A stretch of 44,972 bases of DNA, from assembly GCF_030757795.1 (NCBI RefSeq), contig NZ_JAUQWH010000062.1:1-44972 (forward strand). The letters are read 5' to 3'. This document shows, piece by piece, positions 9,269 to 17,446 of this stretch. Source of the DNA: Actinoplanes oryzae (GTDB lineage Bacteria > Actinomycetota > Actinomycetes > Mycobacteriales > Micromonosporaceae). The notes under the pieces are model-generated. The model made no database searches. It saw only the letters and a program-made list of their open reading frames with translations, and had not been told where the DNA came from. The first letter of the stretch is position 1, and every line of letters starts with the position of its first letter. Position numbers and translations under genes: made by a program.

Positions 9269-10531
9269 GTGACCCAGCTCTCCGAGAAGCCGCGCCTCAC
9301 CACGGCCGTCGCGCCCAAGGTGCGGCTCGCCACCGCGCTCGGCCCGGCGTTCGTCGCGGCCATCGCCTATCTGGACCCCGGCAACTTCGCCACCAACTTC
9401 GCCGGCGGGTCCAGCACCGGCTACCAGCTGGTCTGGGTCGTGGTCCTGGCGAACCTCGTGGCCATGCCGATCCAGTACCTCGCGGCGAAGCTGGGCGTCG
9501 TCACCGGCCGCAGCCTGCCCCGGCTGTGCCGCGAGACGATGACCCGCCGCGGCCGGTGGCTGATGTGGGCGCAGGCCGAGCTGGTGGCCATGGCCACCGA
9601 CCTGGCCGAGTTCGTCGGCGCGGCGATCGGCCTCAACCTGCTCTTCGGCATGCCGCTGCCGCTGGCCGCCGTCGTCACCGCCGTGCTGGCCTTCGCCGTG
9701 CTGGCCTTCCAGCGCCGCGGGCACCGCCCCTTCGAGCTGGCCGTCGGCTTCCTGCTCGCCCTCATCTGCGCCGGCTTCCTCTACCTGACCCTGCGCGTGC
9801 CGCCCTCGGCCCCCGGCGTCCTCACCGGACTGGTGCCCTCCTTCGGCGGATCGGACACGCTGCTGCTCGCCGTCGGCATCATCGGGGCGACCGTGATGCC
9901 GCACGCCATCTACCTGCACTCCGGGCTGATGAGCCACCGCGTCGCCCGCGCCGGCAGCTGCCCGCCCGGCCGGCTGCTGCGGTACGCCCGCATCGACATC
10001 GTCATCGCCATGGGCATCGCCGGCCTCGTCAACCTCAGCATGCTCGCCGTCGCCGCGAAGCTCTTCCACGACGGGCCGGGCACGCCCGCGATCGGCCTGG
10101 ACGCCGTGCACTCCCGGCTCGGCGAGGCCGTCGGCGGCAGCGTCGCGCTGGCCTTCGCCGCCGCCCTGCTCGCCTCCGGCGTGTCGTCGTCCAGCGTCGG
10201 CACGGCGGCGGGCCAGATCATCATGGACGGCTTCCTCGACCTGCGGATCGCCGTCTGGCTGCGCCGGGCGGTCACCATGGCGCCGGCGGTCGTCCTGCTC
10301 GTCTCCGGCGTCGACCCGACCCGGGCGCTGGTCTGGAGCCAGGTGGCGCTCTCCTTCGGCATCCCCTTCGCGCTCGGCGCCCTGCTGCGCCTCACCAGCC
10401 GCCGCGACATCATGGGCAGCCACGTCAACACCCCGCTGGTGACGGCCGGGATGGCGCTGGTCGTCGCCGTGCTCGCCGGGCTGAACATCATGCTGCTCGG
10501 CCAGCAGCTCGCCGCCTGGCTCGGGATCTGA
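9269..10531 (+). CDS. mntH: Nramp family divalent metal transporter (MntH-like)
   Basis: Proton-coupled importer of Mn2+/Fe2+ in the cytoplasmic membrane; 420 residues and about 11 transmembrane helices. The TM1 signature DPGNFATNFAGG (DPGN at about 36-39) and the TM6 signature ATVMPHAIYLHS, which form the metal site in Nramp proteins, are intact. The conserved GRSLPRLCRE and ATDLAEFVGAAIGL segments are also present. The start is a GTG with a weak purine-rich site (GAGAACGG). The gene follows the Tat ferritin-like gene and precedes the PepSY gene, giving a plausible import/storage/redox series. The symbol rests on family membership; substrate preference is inferred. Confidence 0.9.
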   Translation: MTQLSEKPRLTTAVAPKVRLATALGPAFVAAIAYLDPGNFATNFAGGSSTGYQLVWVVVLANLVAMPIQYLAAKLGVVTGRSLPRLCRETMTRRGRWLMWAQAELVAMATDLAEFVGAAIGLNLLFGMPLPLAAVVTAVLAFAVLAFQRRGHRPFELAVGFLLALICAGFLYLTLRVPPSAPGVLTGLVPSFGGSDTLLLAVGIIGATVMPHAIYLHSGLMSHRVARAGSCPPGRLLRYARIDIVIAMGIAGLVNLSMLAVAAKLFHDGPGTPAIGLDAVHSRLGEAVGGSVALAFAAALLASGVSSSSVGTAAGQIIMDGFLDLRIAVWLRRAVTMAPAVVLLVSGVDPTRALVWSQVALSFGIPFALGALLRLTSRRDIMGSHVNTPLVTAGMALVVAVLAGLNIMLLGQQLAAWLGI

Positions 10532-10559
10532 TCGACCCTCCACCCAGGACGAGACAGCG

Positions 10560-10585
10560 GGAACCGGACGGGCGCGCCGGACGAC
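10560..10585 (+). promoter_or_regulatory. ECF-type promoter GGAAC-N17-CGAC for the PepSY gene
   Basis: GGAAC at 10560-10564 and CGAC at 10582-10585, 17 bases apart; the ATG begins exactly 9 bases later at 10595. Identical spacing occurs before the PCu(A)C and CopD-CtaG genes, and the same 17-base spacer before the ECF sigma gene. Confidence 0.65.
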
Positions 10586-10594
10586 CTATGCAGC

Positions 10595-12043
10595 ATGACT
10601 GCGACCTCGCCTGCCACGTCCGCTCCCCCGGCGCCGGGACAGGGGGCCGCGCCCCGGCGCGGATTCGGGCCCCTGCTGCTCCGCCTGCATTTCTACGCCG
10701 GCCTCGTCGTCGCCCCGTTCGTGCTGCTTGCGGCGCTGACCGGGCTGGCGTACGCGTTCACGCCGCAGATCGAGCGCGTCGTCCACGCCGAGCAGCTCGT
10801 CGTCGCGCCGGGTGACGCCCCGCGGGCGCTCTCCGAGCAGGTCGCCGCGGCGCGCGCCGCGCATCCCGAGGGCTCGCTCGCCGCGGTGCGGCCCGGTTCC
10901 GGGGACACGACCACCCAGGTCGACTTCACCGCGCCCGGGCTCGACGACGAACACAAGCACACGGTGTACGTGAACCAGTACACCGCCACGGTCACCGGTC
11001 AGCTGACCACGTGGTGGGCGGCCACCCCCGTGCGTACCTGGTTCGACGACATGCACACGAACCTCAACCTCGGCCCGATCGGCCTGTACTACTCCGAGTT
11101 CGCCGCCAGCTGGCTGTGGGTCGTCGCGCTGGGCGGGGTGGCCCTGTGGTGGCGGCGCCAGCGGGGCCGGCGGAGCGCCCGCACGCTGCTCGCCCCGGAT
11201 CTCGCCGCGAAGAAGGGCGTCCGGCGCACCCGCAGCTGGCACGCGTCCCTGGGCCTGTGGCTGTCCGTCGGGCTGCTGTTCCTGTCGGCCACCGGGCTGA
11301 CCTGGTCGGAGTACGCGGGCGCCAACTTCGGCAAGCTCGTCGACGGCCTGCACGGCAGCCGGCCCGCCGTGTCCACCGCACTCGCCGCCCCGGCCGCGGC
11401 CCCGGCGGCCGGGGAGCACGCCGAGCACGGCGGCGGCGCGCCCGCGGTCTCGCCCGCGGTCGACCCGGCGGTCATCGACAAGGTCCTGCAGACGGCGACG
11501 GCGAACGGCATCGGCGGCCGGCTGACGGTCACCCCGCCCGCCGAGGCCGGCGCCGCGTGGACGGTCACCGAGGAGGACGCGCGGTGGCCGGTCGGGCGCG
11601 ACAGCATCGCCGTCGACGGGACGACCGGCGAGATCAGCGACCGGATCGACTTCGCCGACTGGCCGGTCCTGGCGAAGCTCACGCAGTGGGGCATCTACGC
11701 GCACATGGGCGATCTCTTCGGCCTGGCGAACCAGCTCGTGCTCGCCGCGCTCGCCCTCGGACTGATCACCGTCATCGTCTGGGGCTACCGGATGTGGTGG
11801 CAGCGCCGGCCGACCCGCGCCGACCGGCGGGCCCTGGCCGGTGCCCCGCCCGCGCGCGGCGCCTGGCAGCAGCTGCCGTCCTGGGGCATCGTGCTCGGCG
11901 TGCCCGTGGTGTTCGCGATCGGCTGGTTCATGCCGCTGTTCGGCGTTCCGCTGGCCGGCTTCCTGCTGATCGACGTCCTCGTAGGAGCGCTGCGCCGGCG
12001 CAGGCGGCCGGTGCCGGTCTCCCCGGCGCCGGCCGGCAGCTGA
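10595..12043 (+). CDS. PepSY-associated transmembrane protein
   Basis: Integral membrane protein of 482 residues of the PepSY-TM family, often linked to iron or copper uptake and membrane redox steps. A first transmembrane helix (about 33-53) leads to an extracytoplasmic PepSY-like part (HPEGSLAAVRPG...YVNQYTATV). Then come helices with the conserved DDMHTNLNLG and RRTRSWHASLGLW segments, a second external PepSY region (about 270-365) with an AAAPAAGEHAEHGGG stretch, and three C-terminal helices. The histidines in the helices could bind heme. The start codon sits 9 bases after an ECF-type -10 box. A strong hairpin follows the stop. Confidence 0.87.
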   Translation: MTATSPATSAPPAPGQGAAPRRGFGPLLLRLHFYAGLVVAPFVLLAALTGLAYAFTPQIERVVHAEQLVVAPGDAPRALSEQVAAARAAHPEGSLAAVRPGSGDTTTQVDFTAPGLDDEHKHTVYVNQYTATVTGQLTTWWAATPVRTWFDDMHTNLNLGPIGLYYSEFAASWLWVVALGGVALWWRRQRGRRSARTLLAPDLAAKKGVRRTRSWHASLGLWLSVGLLFLSATGLTWSEYAGANFGKLVDGLHGSRPAVSTALAAPAAAPAAGEHAEHGGGAPAVSPAVDPAVIDKVLQTATANGIGGRLTVTPPAEAGAAWTVTEEDARWPVGRDSIAVDGTTGEISDRIDFADWPVLAKLTQWGIYAHMGDLFGLANQLVLAALALGLITVIVWGYRMWWQRRPTRADRRALAGAPPARGAWQQLPSWGIVLGVPVVFAIGWFMPLFGVPLAGFLLIDVLVGALRRRRRPVPVSPAPAGS

Positions 12044-12048
12044 ACCGC

Positions 12049-12079
12049 GCCGGCCGGGAGCGCGGGGCTCCCGGCCGGC
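12049..12079. terminator. Bidirectional terminator hairpin
   Basis: A perfect 13-bp GC-rich stem (12049-12061 with 12067-12079) and a 5-base loop, placed between the convergent PepSY and DyP genes. There is no clear U-tract, as is common in actinomycetes. Confidence 0.7.
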
Positions 12080-12085
12080 CGGCGC

Positions 12086-13255
12086 TCATCCCAGCAGCTG
12101 CTCGCCGATCCAGCCGCCCTCGGCGCACCCCGGCGGGATCGCGAAGACGGCGGAGCCGATCGGCGTGATCCACTCGTTGAGCAGGTCCTTGTCGGCGAGC
12201 CGCTGCTGGATGGGCACGAACTGGGCGGCGACGTCCCGCTGGTACGCCGCGAAGATCAGCCCCGCGTCCGGCTGCCCGAGCGCGTCCGGGGCGCCGTCGT
12301 AGTTGTACGGCCGGCGCAGGATCTTGCGGGCCGGATCCTCCACGCGGGCGCGGGTGACGTGCGAGAAGTCCGGCATCTTCGGCAGCCCCGAGGCGTCCAG
12401 GGCGGCGAAGTCGGGCCGGTCGTGCTCGGCCGTGCCGCTCAGCGGCGCCCCGGAGCCGAGGCGGCGGCCGACCGCGTTCTCCTTGTCGGCGACCGCGAGC
12501 AGGTCCCACTTCTCGATCTCGGCGCGGATGCGGCGCACGACGAGCTGGGTCGAGCCGTCCGGGTTCCACACCGCCTGGTCGATCTCGGCGCCGCGCGGGT
12601 TGGCGGTGCCGTCGAGCTGACCCATGACGTTGCGTTGGGTGTGCTCGGCCGACTGCACGCCGGGGCTGCGCCGGAAGCCCTGCTGCACCCAGCGCACCGC
12701 CGCGAACGGCCGCGCGTCCTTGATGAGCATGCGCTGGGTGTGCGCCACGGTCAGCGGGTCGTCGGCGCAGATCTGCAGCAGCAGGTCGCCGCCCGACCAC
12801 CGCCGTTCCAGCCGGTCGATCGGGAAGGCGGGGAGGTCGGCGACCGGGGACTTCGCGCCGGCCCGGGTGTGCAGCCCCGGGCCGAAGCCGAACGTGACGG
12901 TCAGCCGGGCGGGCAGCTCCGCCAGGGTCGCGTCCGTGTCGCCGAGCGCCGGGGCGCCCCGGGTGAGGCGGGCGGCGTCGTCGGACAGCAGGCGCATCAT
13001 GCGGCCCAGGGCCCGCCTGTCCGTGCCCGCGGCGAGCGTGAACGCGACGAACGCGGCATGCGCGGGCGGGTCCTCGGCGACCCCGGCCTGCCTCGGACCG
13101 TGGAACGCGACGGTGGCCGTACCCGTGTCCGGGGTGGTGGTGGCAGCGACCGGGACCGGCGGCTCCGGGCGGGTCGCGGCGACCACCGTGGCCCCCGCGA
13201 CCGCACCCAGCCCGGCCACCGCGCCCCCGGTGAGGATGCGGCGGCGCGACGTCAC
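12086..13255 (-). CDS. Tat-exported DyP-type heme peroxidase
   Basis: Heme peroxidase of the dye-decolourising family, 389 residues, exported by the Tat pathway (TSRRRILTGG then a hydrophobic stretch). The distal GxxDG motif (GQLDGTANP), the proximal histidine region (DFSHVTRAR) and the conserved LRRPYNYDG segment are all present. The GTG start overlaps the stop of the upstream copper chaperone as GTGA, so the two are probably translationally coupled. In Streptomyces lividans a Tat DyP (DtpA) encoded beside copper chaperones acts in extracytoplasmic copper trafficking; the same arrangement here suggests a similar role. It may also oxidise phenolic substrates or heme. Confidence 0.92.
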   Translation of the reverse strand: MTSRRRILTGGAVAGLGAVAGATVVAATRPEPPVPVAATTTPDTGTATVAFHGPRQAGVAEDPPAHAAFVAFTLAAGTDRRALGRMMRLLSDDAARLTRGAPALGDTDATLAELPARLTVTFGFGPGLHTRAGAKSPVADLPAFPIDRLERRWSGGDLLLQICADDPLTVAHTQRMLIKDARPFAAVRWVQQGFRRSPGVQSAEHTQRNVMGQLDGTANPRGAEIDQAVWNPDGSTQLVVRRIRAEIEKWDLLAVADKENAVGRRLGSGAPLSGTAEHDRPDFAALDASGLPKMPDFSHVTRARVEDPARKILRRPYNYDGAPDALGQPDAGLIFAAYQRDVAAQFVPIQQRLADKDLLNEWITPIGSAVFAIPPGCAEGGWIGEQLLG

Positions 13256-13788
13256 GGGGCCATGCTCCCCATGGGCATCGCGGGGGACGGCGCGTAGCTC
13301 TCGCCCGCGCCGGCGAACGGCTTCGCGACCGCGGTGAACGGCACCGTGGTGCCGTCGGCGAGCTTGAGCGTGAACGACACCTCGTCGCCCGCCTCGATCG
13401 CCGCGGCCGGCTTCATGAGCATCAGGTGGTCGCCGCCGGGGCCCAGCTCGTGGGTGCCGTGCGCCTTGACGACGAAGCCGCCCTCCTTGGGCTGCATCAC
13501 CATCTGGCCGTCCTTCATGGTCATCTCGTGCAGCTCCATCGGCGACGCCGGGGACTCCGCGGAGACCACGGTGACATCGGCGCCGGTGTCGTTGGTCAGC
13601 ACGCCGAACGCGGCCGTCATGGTGCCGGCGGTGGCCGCCTTGACCCACGGGTCCTTGATCGTGAGGGTGGTGGCCGCCGAGGGCGCCGGGGCGGGGGCCG
13701 CCGCGCTGTCGGTGGAGTCGCCGCAGCCGGCGAGGCCGAGCAGGGCGCCCGCGAGTGCCACGGCCGCGAGGGTCGGATTCTTTCGCAT
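13252..13788 (-). CDS. PCu(A)C copper chaperone lipoprotein
   Basis: Extracytoplasmic copper(I) chaperone of 178 residues, expected to deliver copper to cytochrome c oxidase or other cuproenzymes. A lipoprotein signal peptide ends in a lipobox LAGCG. The mature domain carries the PCu(A)C copper-binding pattern: MELHEMTMKDG...MVM followed by GGDHLMLMKP, with the usual His/Met ligands. A Met-rich C-terminal tail (SPAMPMGSMAP) could add copper ligands. It is transcribed with the DyP gene, which overlaps it by 4 bases. An ECF-type promoter lies immediately upstream, with the ATG 9 bases after its -10 box. Confidence 0.92.
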   Translation of the reverse strand: MRKNPTLAAVALAGALLGLAGCGDSTDSAAAPAPAPSAATTLTIKDPWVKAATAGTMTAAFGVLTNDTGADVTVVSAESPASPMELHEMTMKDGQMVMQPKEGGFVVKAHGTHELGPGGDHLMLMKPAAAIEAGDEVSFTLKLADGTTVPFTAVAKPFAGAGESYAPSPAMPMGSMAP

Positions 13789-13797
13789 GCAGTCTTC

Positions 13798-13823
13798 GTC
13801 GGGCGGCCCCGGCCGGAAGTTCC
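13798..13823 (-). promoter_or_regulatory. ECF-type promoter GGAAC-N17-CGAC for PCu(A)C-DyP
   Basis: On the minus strand GGAAC is at 13823-13819 and CGAC at 13801-13798, separated by 17 bases; the ATG at 13788 follows after 9 bases. The -35 flank GGGAACTTCCGGCCGGG closely matches the copy before CopD-CtaG. Confidence 0.7.
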
Positions 13824-13831
13824 CGGCGTGA

Positions 13832-15808
13832 TCAACCTTCCCGATGCGCGGCGAGGAAGGCGTTGTAGCGGGCGAGGTCGTCCTCCTCCCCCGACGCCTC
13901 GGCGCGGTCGGCGGCGCGGTCGAGGCGGGCCTGCTCGCGCTCGTCGGAGCGGATCCACTGGCGGACCAGCAGCAGCATGATCACCGCGGCGGGCACCTCG
14001 CCGAACGCCCACGCCAGCCCGGCGCCCAGGTGCTGGTCGGCCGTCAGCGAGGACGCCCACGCCGGATGCACGGAGGTGTACCAGCCGGCGGCGATGACCT
14101 CGGTGGACTGCAACAGCACGAACCCGAAGAACGCGTGCGCCACCATGGACAGGAAGTGCACGACGGTCAGCAGCGCGGGGTGGATCCGGCGCCGGCCCGG
14201 GTCGATCCCGATCAGCACCCAGAAGAGCAGGTAGCCGGCCAGCACGAAGTGCACGAGCATCGCGAGGTGCCCGAGGTGGTAGCGCATGATCGTGCCGAGC
14301 AGGTCGCTCAGGTAGAGCCCGTAGAGGCCGGCCACGTAGATCGCCAGCGCGACCACCGGGTGGCTGAGCACCCGCAGCAGCCGGCTGTGCAGCACGACCA
14401 GCAGCCACTCCCGGGCACCGCGCACCTGCGGGTCGGCCGGCCTGCGCAGCGCCCGCAGGGCCAGGGTGACCGGCGCGCCGCCGACCAGCAGGATCGGCAC
14501 AACCATCGACAAGACCATGTGCTGGACCATGTGCACGCTGAAGAGGACGTACGCGTACTTGGCCACGCCGAGGCACGTGAACGCCCCGAGCACCAGCAGC
14601 CCGGCCACCCAGGATGCGGTGCGTGCCGGCGGCCAGTCGTGCCCGGCGCGGCGCAGGCGGCGCACGCCCGCCAGGTACCAGAAGATGCCGACCGCCACGA
14701 CGGTCAGGAAGAACATGTCCGGCAGCGGGTTGCCCAGCAGCCGCGCCGCCGTGATCGGCCCCGGCTGGTCGAAGCCGAGCAGCTCCACCAGGGGGTCGGG
14801 GACGGCCTCGGTCTCGGGCACCGGCGTGGGGCTGCGCGACAGGGCCACGGCGAGCCCGACCGCGGCGCTCAGCACGACCAGCTCACCGGCGGCGAGGCGG
14901 AGGAAGGCGTACGGCCGGCCGGCCCGCAGCGCCGGGAGCGTGCGGCTGCGGTGGGCGGCCCCGAGCAGCCCCACGGCCAGCAGCGCCAGCACCTTCAGCA
15001 GGACCAGGACGCCGTACCGGGAGCCGAGGAGCTCGGAGACGCTGCCCAGCCGGACCGCCGCGTTGGCCGTGCCGCTGACCGCCGTCGCCACGAAACACGC
15101 GAGGGCGAGCCGGCTGTAGCGGTCCGCGGTGTCCACGAAGCGGCGGTGGCGGCGTACGAGAAGCAGTCCGGCGAGACCACCCACCCACAGCGACGCCGCG
15201 AGGACGTGCAGGGCCAGGCTGGTGACCGCGATCTGGTGGTCCCCGGCGCCCGCCGAGTGCCCGGTGAAGGCCGGCGGCAGCAGCGCGACCATCGCCACGA
15301 CGGCGGTGACCGCGGCGAGCGCACGCGACACGCCGCACCGGGTGAGGACCGCCAGCAGCAGCGCGAGCCCCGCCTGCGTGACCAGAGCCTGCCCCTGGTT
15401 GATGGAGAAGGCGAAGCTGGTCACCGACTGCCCGCTCAACCGCCCCACGGGTACGCCGAGCAGGTCGGACACGGTGAACACGACGAGCGCCACCGAGCTC
15501 GCCGCCCAGCCCAGCGCCAGCCACGTGCACCGGCGCAGCAGCCGCCAGCCGTGGGCCGCCACGCTCGGACCGTCCCCGGGCAGCAGGAACGCCGCAGTCG
15601 CGGTGAGCCCGGCGGTCAGGACGCCGAGGACGTTCGCGATCATGGTCAGCGCGGGCAGCCCCCACAGCGTCAGGCCGCCGGGGCTGGGGATGCCGGGCAG
15701 CACGCCGCCGTCCACCGCCCCGCCGAAGAGCAACGCCGCCACCAGGACCACCACGCCCGTCCCCGTCGCCGCAGCGACCAGGAACGGCGTCTTCACCGCA
15801 CTACGCAC
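13832..15808 (-). CDS. CopD-CtaG fusion: copper uptake/resistance and cytochrome oxidase assembly membrane protein
   Basis: Polytopic membrane protein of 658 residues joining two families. The N-terminal half (about 1-330) is CopD-like, with conserved segments FTGHSAGAGDHQIAVTSLALH and LHVLAASLWVGGL. The C-terminal half (about 360-640) is a CtaG/Caa3-type assembly factor, with FSVHMVQHMVLSMVVP, HLAMLVHFVLAGYLLFW and HFLSMVAHAFFGF histidine-bearing helices. It probably moves copper across the membrane and passes it to oxidase or other cuproenzymes. The fusion is common in actinobacteria. The start is a GTG 9 bases after an ECF-type -10 box. The PCu(A)C-DyP pair follows after 43 bases but has its own copy of the promoter. 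Confidence 0.93.
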   Translation of the reverse strand: MRSAVKTPFLVAAATGTGVVVLVAALLFGGAVDGGVLPGIPSPGGLTLWGLPALTMIANVLGVLTAGLTATAAFLLPGDGPSVAAHGWRLLRRCTWLALGWAASSVALVVFTVSDLLGVPVGRLSGQSVTSFAFSINQGQALVTQAGLALLLAVLTRCGVSRALAAVTAVVAMVALLPPAFTGHSAGAGDHQIAVTSLALHVLAASLWVGGLAGLLLVRRHRRFVDTADRYSRLALACFVATAVSGTANAAVRLGSVSELLGSRYGVLVLLKVLALLAVGLLGAAHRSRTLPALRAGRPYAFLRLAAGELVVLSAAVGLAVALSRSPTPVPETEAVPDPLVELLGFDQPGPITAARLLGNPLPDMFFLTVVAVGIFWYLAGVRRLRRAGHDWPPARTASWVAGLLVLGAFTCLGVAKYAYVLFSVHMVQHMVLSMVVPILLVGGAPVTLALRALRRPADPQVRGAREWLLVVLHSRLLRVLSHPVVALAIYVAGLYGLYLSDLLGTIMRYHLGHLAMLVHFVLAGYLLFWVLIGIDPGRRRIHPALLTVVHFLSMVAHAFFGFVLLQSTEVIAAGWYTSVHPAWASSLTADQHLGAGLAWAFGEVPAAVIMLLLVRQWIRSDEREQARLDRAADRAEASGEEDDLARYNAFLAAHREG

Positions 15809-15817
15809 CCCGCAACA

Positions 15818-15843
15818 GTCGCTCCGCCCGGCCGGAAAGTTCC
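15818..15843 (-). promoter_or_regulatory. ECF-type promoter GGAAC-N17-CGAC for CopD-CtaG
   Basis: On the minus strand GGAAC is at 15843-15839 and CGAC at 15821-15818, with 17 bases between; the GTG start at 15808 follows after 9 bases. Confidence 0.7.
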
Positions 15844-15881
15844 CTACGGGACATCCCGGTTCCGCCGCGGCGGCGGGTCGC

Positions 15882-15959
15882 GAGCGGGCGGATGATCCGG
15901 CGCTCGACCTCGGGGGCGTACGGCCGGCCCGTCACCCGCGCGATCAGCTGCCCTCCGAC
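15882..15959 (-). pseudogene. Inverted internal fragment of a serine hydrolase gene
   Basis: Read on the minus strand, this stretch gives GGQLIARVTGRPYAPEVERR followed by IIRPL. That is the characteristic segment of class C beta-lactamase/D-Ala-D-Ala carboxypeptidase-like proteins that normally lies just before the SLPGT...PGPHPHGY segment. The latter is found next door on the plus strand at 15962, so this piece is inverted relative to the rest of the gene. Imperfect 10-bp inverted repeats (15875-15884 and 15961-15970, 8 of 10 matching) flank it. Confidence 0.7.
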
Positions 15960-15961
15960 CC

Positions 15962-16402
15962 TCGCTGCCCGGCACGGCCATGCGCATCCCCGGCCCGCAC
16001 CCGCACGGCTACGTGCCGATCGAGGGCCTCGGGCTGGTCGACTACACGGCGATGAACCCGTCGGTGATGGGCGCGAGCGGCGAGATGATCTCCACGACGG
16101 CCGACCTCGACCGGTTCTTCGGCGCCCTGCTCGGCGGCCGGCTCCTGCCCGCCGGCCTGCTCCGGGCGATGAAGACCCCCGGCGGCACCCGGGAGTACGG
16201 GCTCGGGCTCGCGTGGTGGCAGCACACCACCTGCGGCGTCGAGGTCTACGGCAACGACGGCGACGCGCTGGCCTACCAAACCTGGTCCTACACGACGGAG
16301 GACCGGCGCCGGCAGGCCACGATCGCGGTGACACCCGACTTCACCGGCGATGTCGGGGCGGCCGTCGACACGTTCCTGGACCGGGTGTTCTGCGGCCCGT
16401 AG
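15962..16402 (+). pseudogene. C-terminal remnant of a beta-lactamase-like serine hydrolase
   Basis: Encodes the C-terminal part (about 145 residues) of a class C beta-lactamase/D-alanyl-D-alanine carboxypeptidase-like protein. It runs from SLPGTAMRIPGPHPHGY through MNPSVMGASGEMISTTADLDRFF to YGLGLAWW. The N-terminal half with the catalytic SxxK and YxN motifs is missing, and the segment that should precede it is inverted on the other strand. An ATG at 15980 opens a 140-residue frame, but the product would lack the active site. It lies between the divergent CopD-CtaG promoter and a phosphotransferase whose -10 box overlaps this remnant's TAG stop. Confidence 0.75.
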
Positions 16403-16405
16403 GGT
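16400..16405 (+). promoter_or_regulatory. -10 element of a leaderless promoter (phosphotransferase)
   Basis: TAGGGT ends 6 bases before the ATG at 16412. Its first three bases are the stop codon of the serine-hydrolase remnant. Confidence 0.5.
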
Positions 16406-16411
16406 CGGATC

Positions 16412-17446
16412 ATGACGCTTCCCGCCGATCTGGTCCAGGCTGGCTGGGCCACCGAGGGCCTGGAGCACGGGTCCGCCAACGAGGTCACCGGCGGGGTGTG
16501 GCGGGTCCGCCGCGACGACGGTCCCGTGGTGCTCAAGGTGGCCACGCCGCGGCGCGCGGGCGCCCTGCCCCACCTGGCGGCGAGCACGGACCCCGGCCAC
16601 TTCAACTACTGGCGGCGCGAGCCCTGCGCGTACGAGGCCGGCCTGCCCGCCGCGGTCTTCGCCGAGGGCGGCCTGTCCGCGCCCGCCTGCCTGTCCGTGC
16701 AGGAGCGGGCGGACGGGTCGGTGGCCATGTGGCTGGAGGACGTGCCGGGCGCGGCGGGCACGTCGTTCGGCCCGGCCGGGCTGGGCGACGTCGCGTACCG
16801 GCTGGGCCTGGGCCAGGCCGCGTGGGCGAACCGGCCGCCGTGGGACGCGCCGTGGCTGGCCCGCGACTTCCTCACCGACGGCGGGCTCGGGCTGCCCGTG
16901 CCCGCCGGCCTGGACTGGGAGCATCCGGCGGCGGTCGCGGCCTGGTCGCCGGGGCTGCGGGCCGGGCTGCGCAGCCTGTGGGAGCGGCGCCTCGAGGTGC
17001 TGGCGGCGGCGCGCGCCCTGCCCCGCACGATGTGCCACCACGACGTGTGGCCGATGAACCTGATCGGCGCCGCGCGCGGCCCGGTGCTGCTGGACTGGGC
17101 GCACGTGGGCCCCGGCGCGATCGGCGAGGACGCGGCGAACCTCGCGCTGGACGCGTTCTTCGACGGCTTCCTCGACGTGACGCTGCTCGCCGAGGTGGTC
17201 GCCACGGTGAGCGAGGCTTACGTACGGGGGCTGCGCGGCGTCGTGGATCCCGATGTCGCGCACCGGGCGATCCGGGTCGCGGGGGCGGCGAAGTTCTTCT
17301 GGATGGCGCCGCGGATGCTCGCCACGGCCGACGCGACACCGGCCGGGTCCGGCTACGACAAGCGCGACGTGGCGGCGCGCTTCGCGGGGCGCGAGCCGAT
17401 CCTGCGGGTGATCGCGTCCTGGGCGTCCGAGATCACCGGGAACTAA
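16412..17446 (+). CDS. Aminoglycoside phosphotransferase-like (APH family) kinase
   Basis: Predicted small-molecule kinase of 344 residues with the APH/choline kinase fold. The ATP-site lysine is probably in GPVVLKVATP. The catalytic loop is CHHDVWPMNL (matching HxDxxxxN) and the metal-binding aspartate is in VLLDWAHVG. The substrate is unknown; many actinomycete members are not true resistance enzymes, so antibiotic resistance should not be assumed. The start codon is preceded by TAGGGT at leaderless distance. The last codons and stop (GGG AAC TAA) contain the -35 box of the next gene's ECF promoter. Confidence 0.82.
   Translation: MTLPADLVQAGWATEGLEHGSANEVTGGVWRVRRDDGPVVLKVATPRRAGALPHLAASTDPGHFNYWRREPCAYEAGLPAAVFAEGGLSAPACLSVQERADGSVAMWLEDVPGAAGTSFGPAGLGDVAYRLGLGQAAWANRPPWDAPWLARDFLTDGGLGLPVPAGLDWEHPAAVAAWSPGLRAGLRSLWERRLEVLAAARALPRTMCHHDVWPMNLIGAARGPVLLDWAHVGPGAIGEDAANLALDAFFDGFLDVTLLAEVVATVSEAYVRGLRGVVDPDVAHRAIRVAGAAKFFWMAPRMLATADATPAGSGYDKRDVAARFAGREPILRVIASWASEITGN

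Noticed and set aside
16412..17446. Calling the APH-like gene an antibiotic resistance determinant
   Set aside because: The fold motifs are present, but nothing in the sequence identifies an aminoglycoside as substrate.
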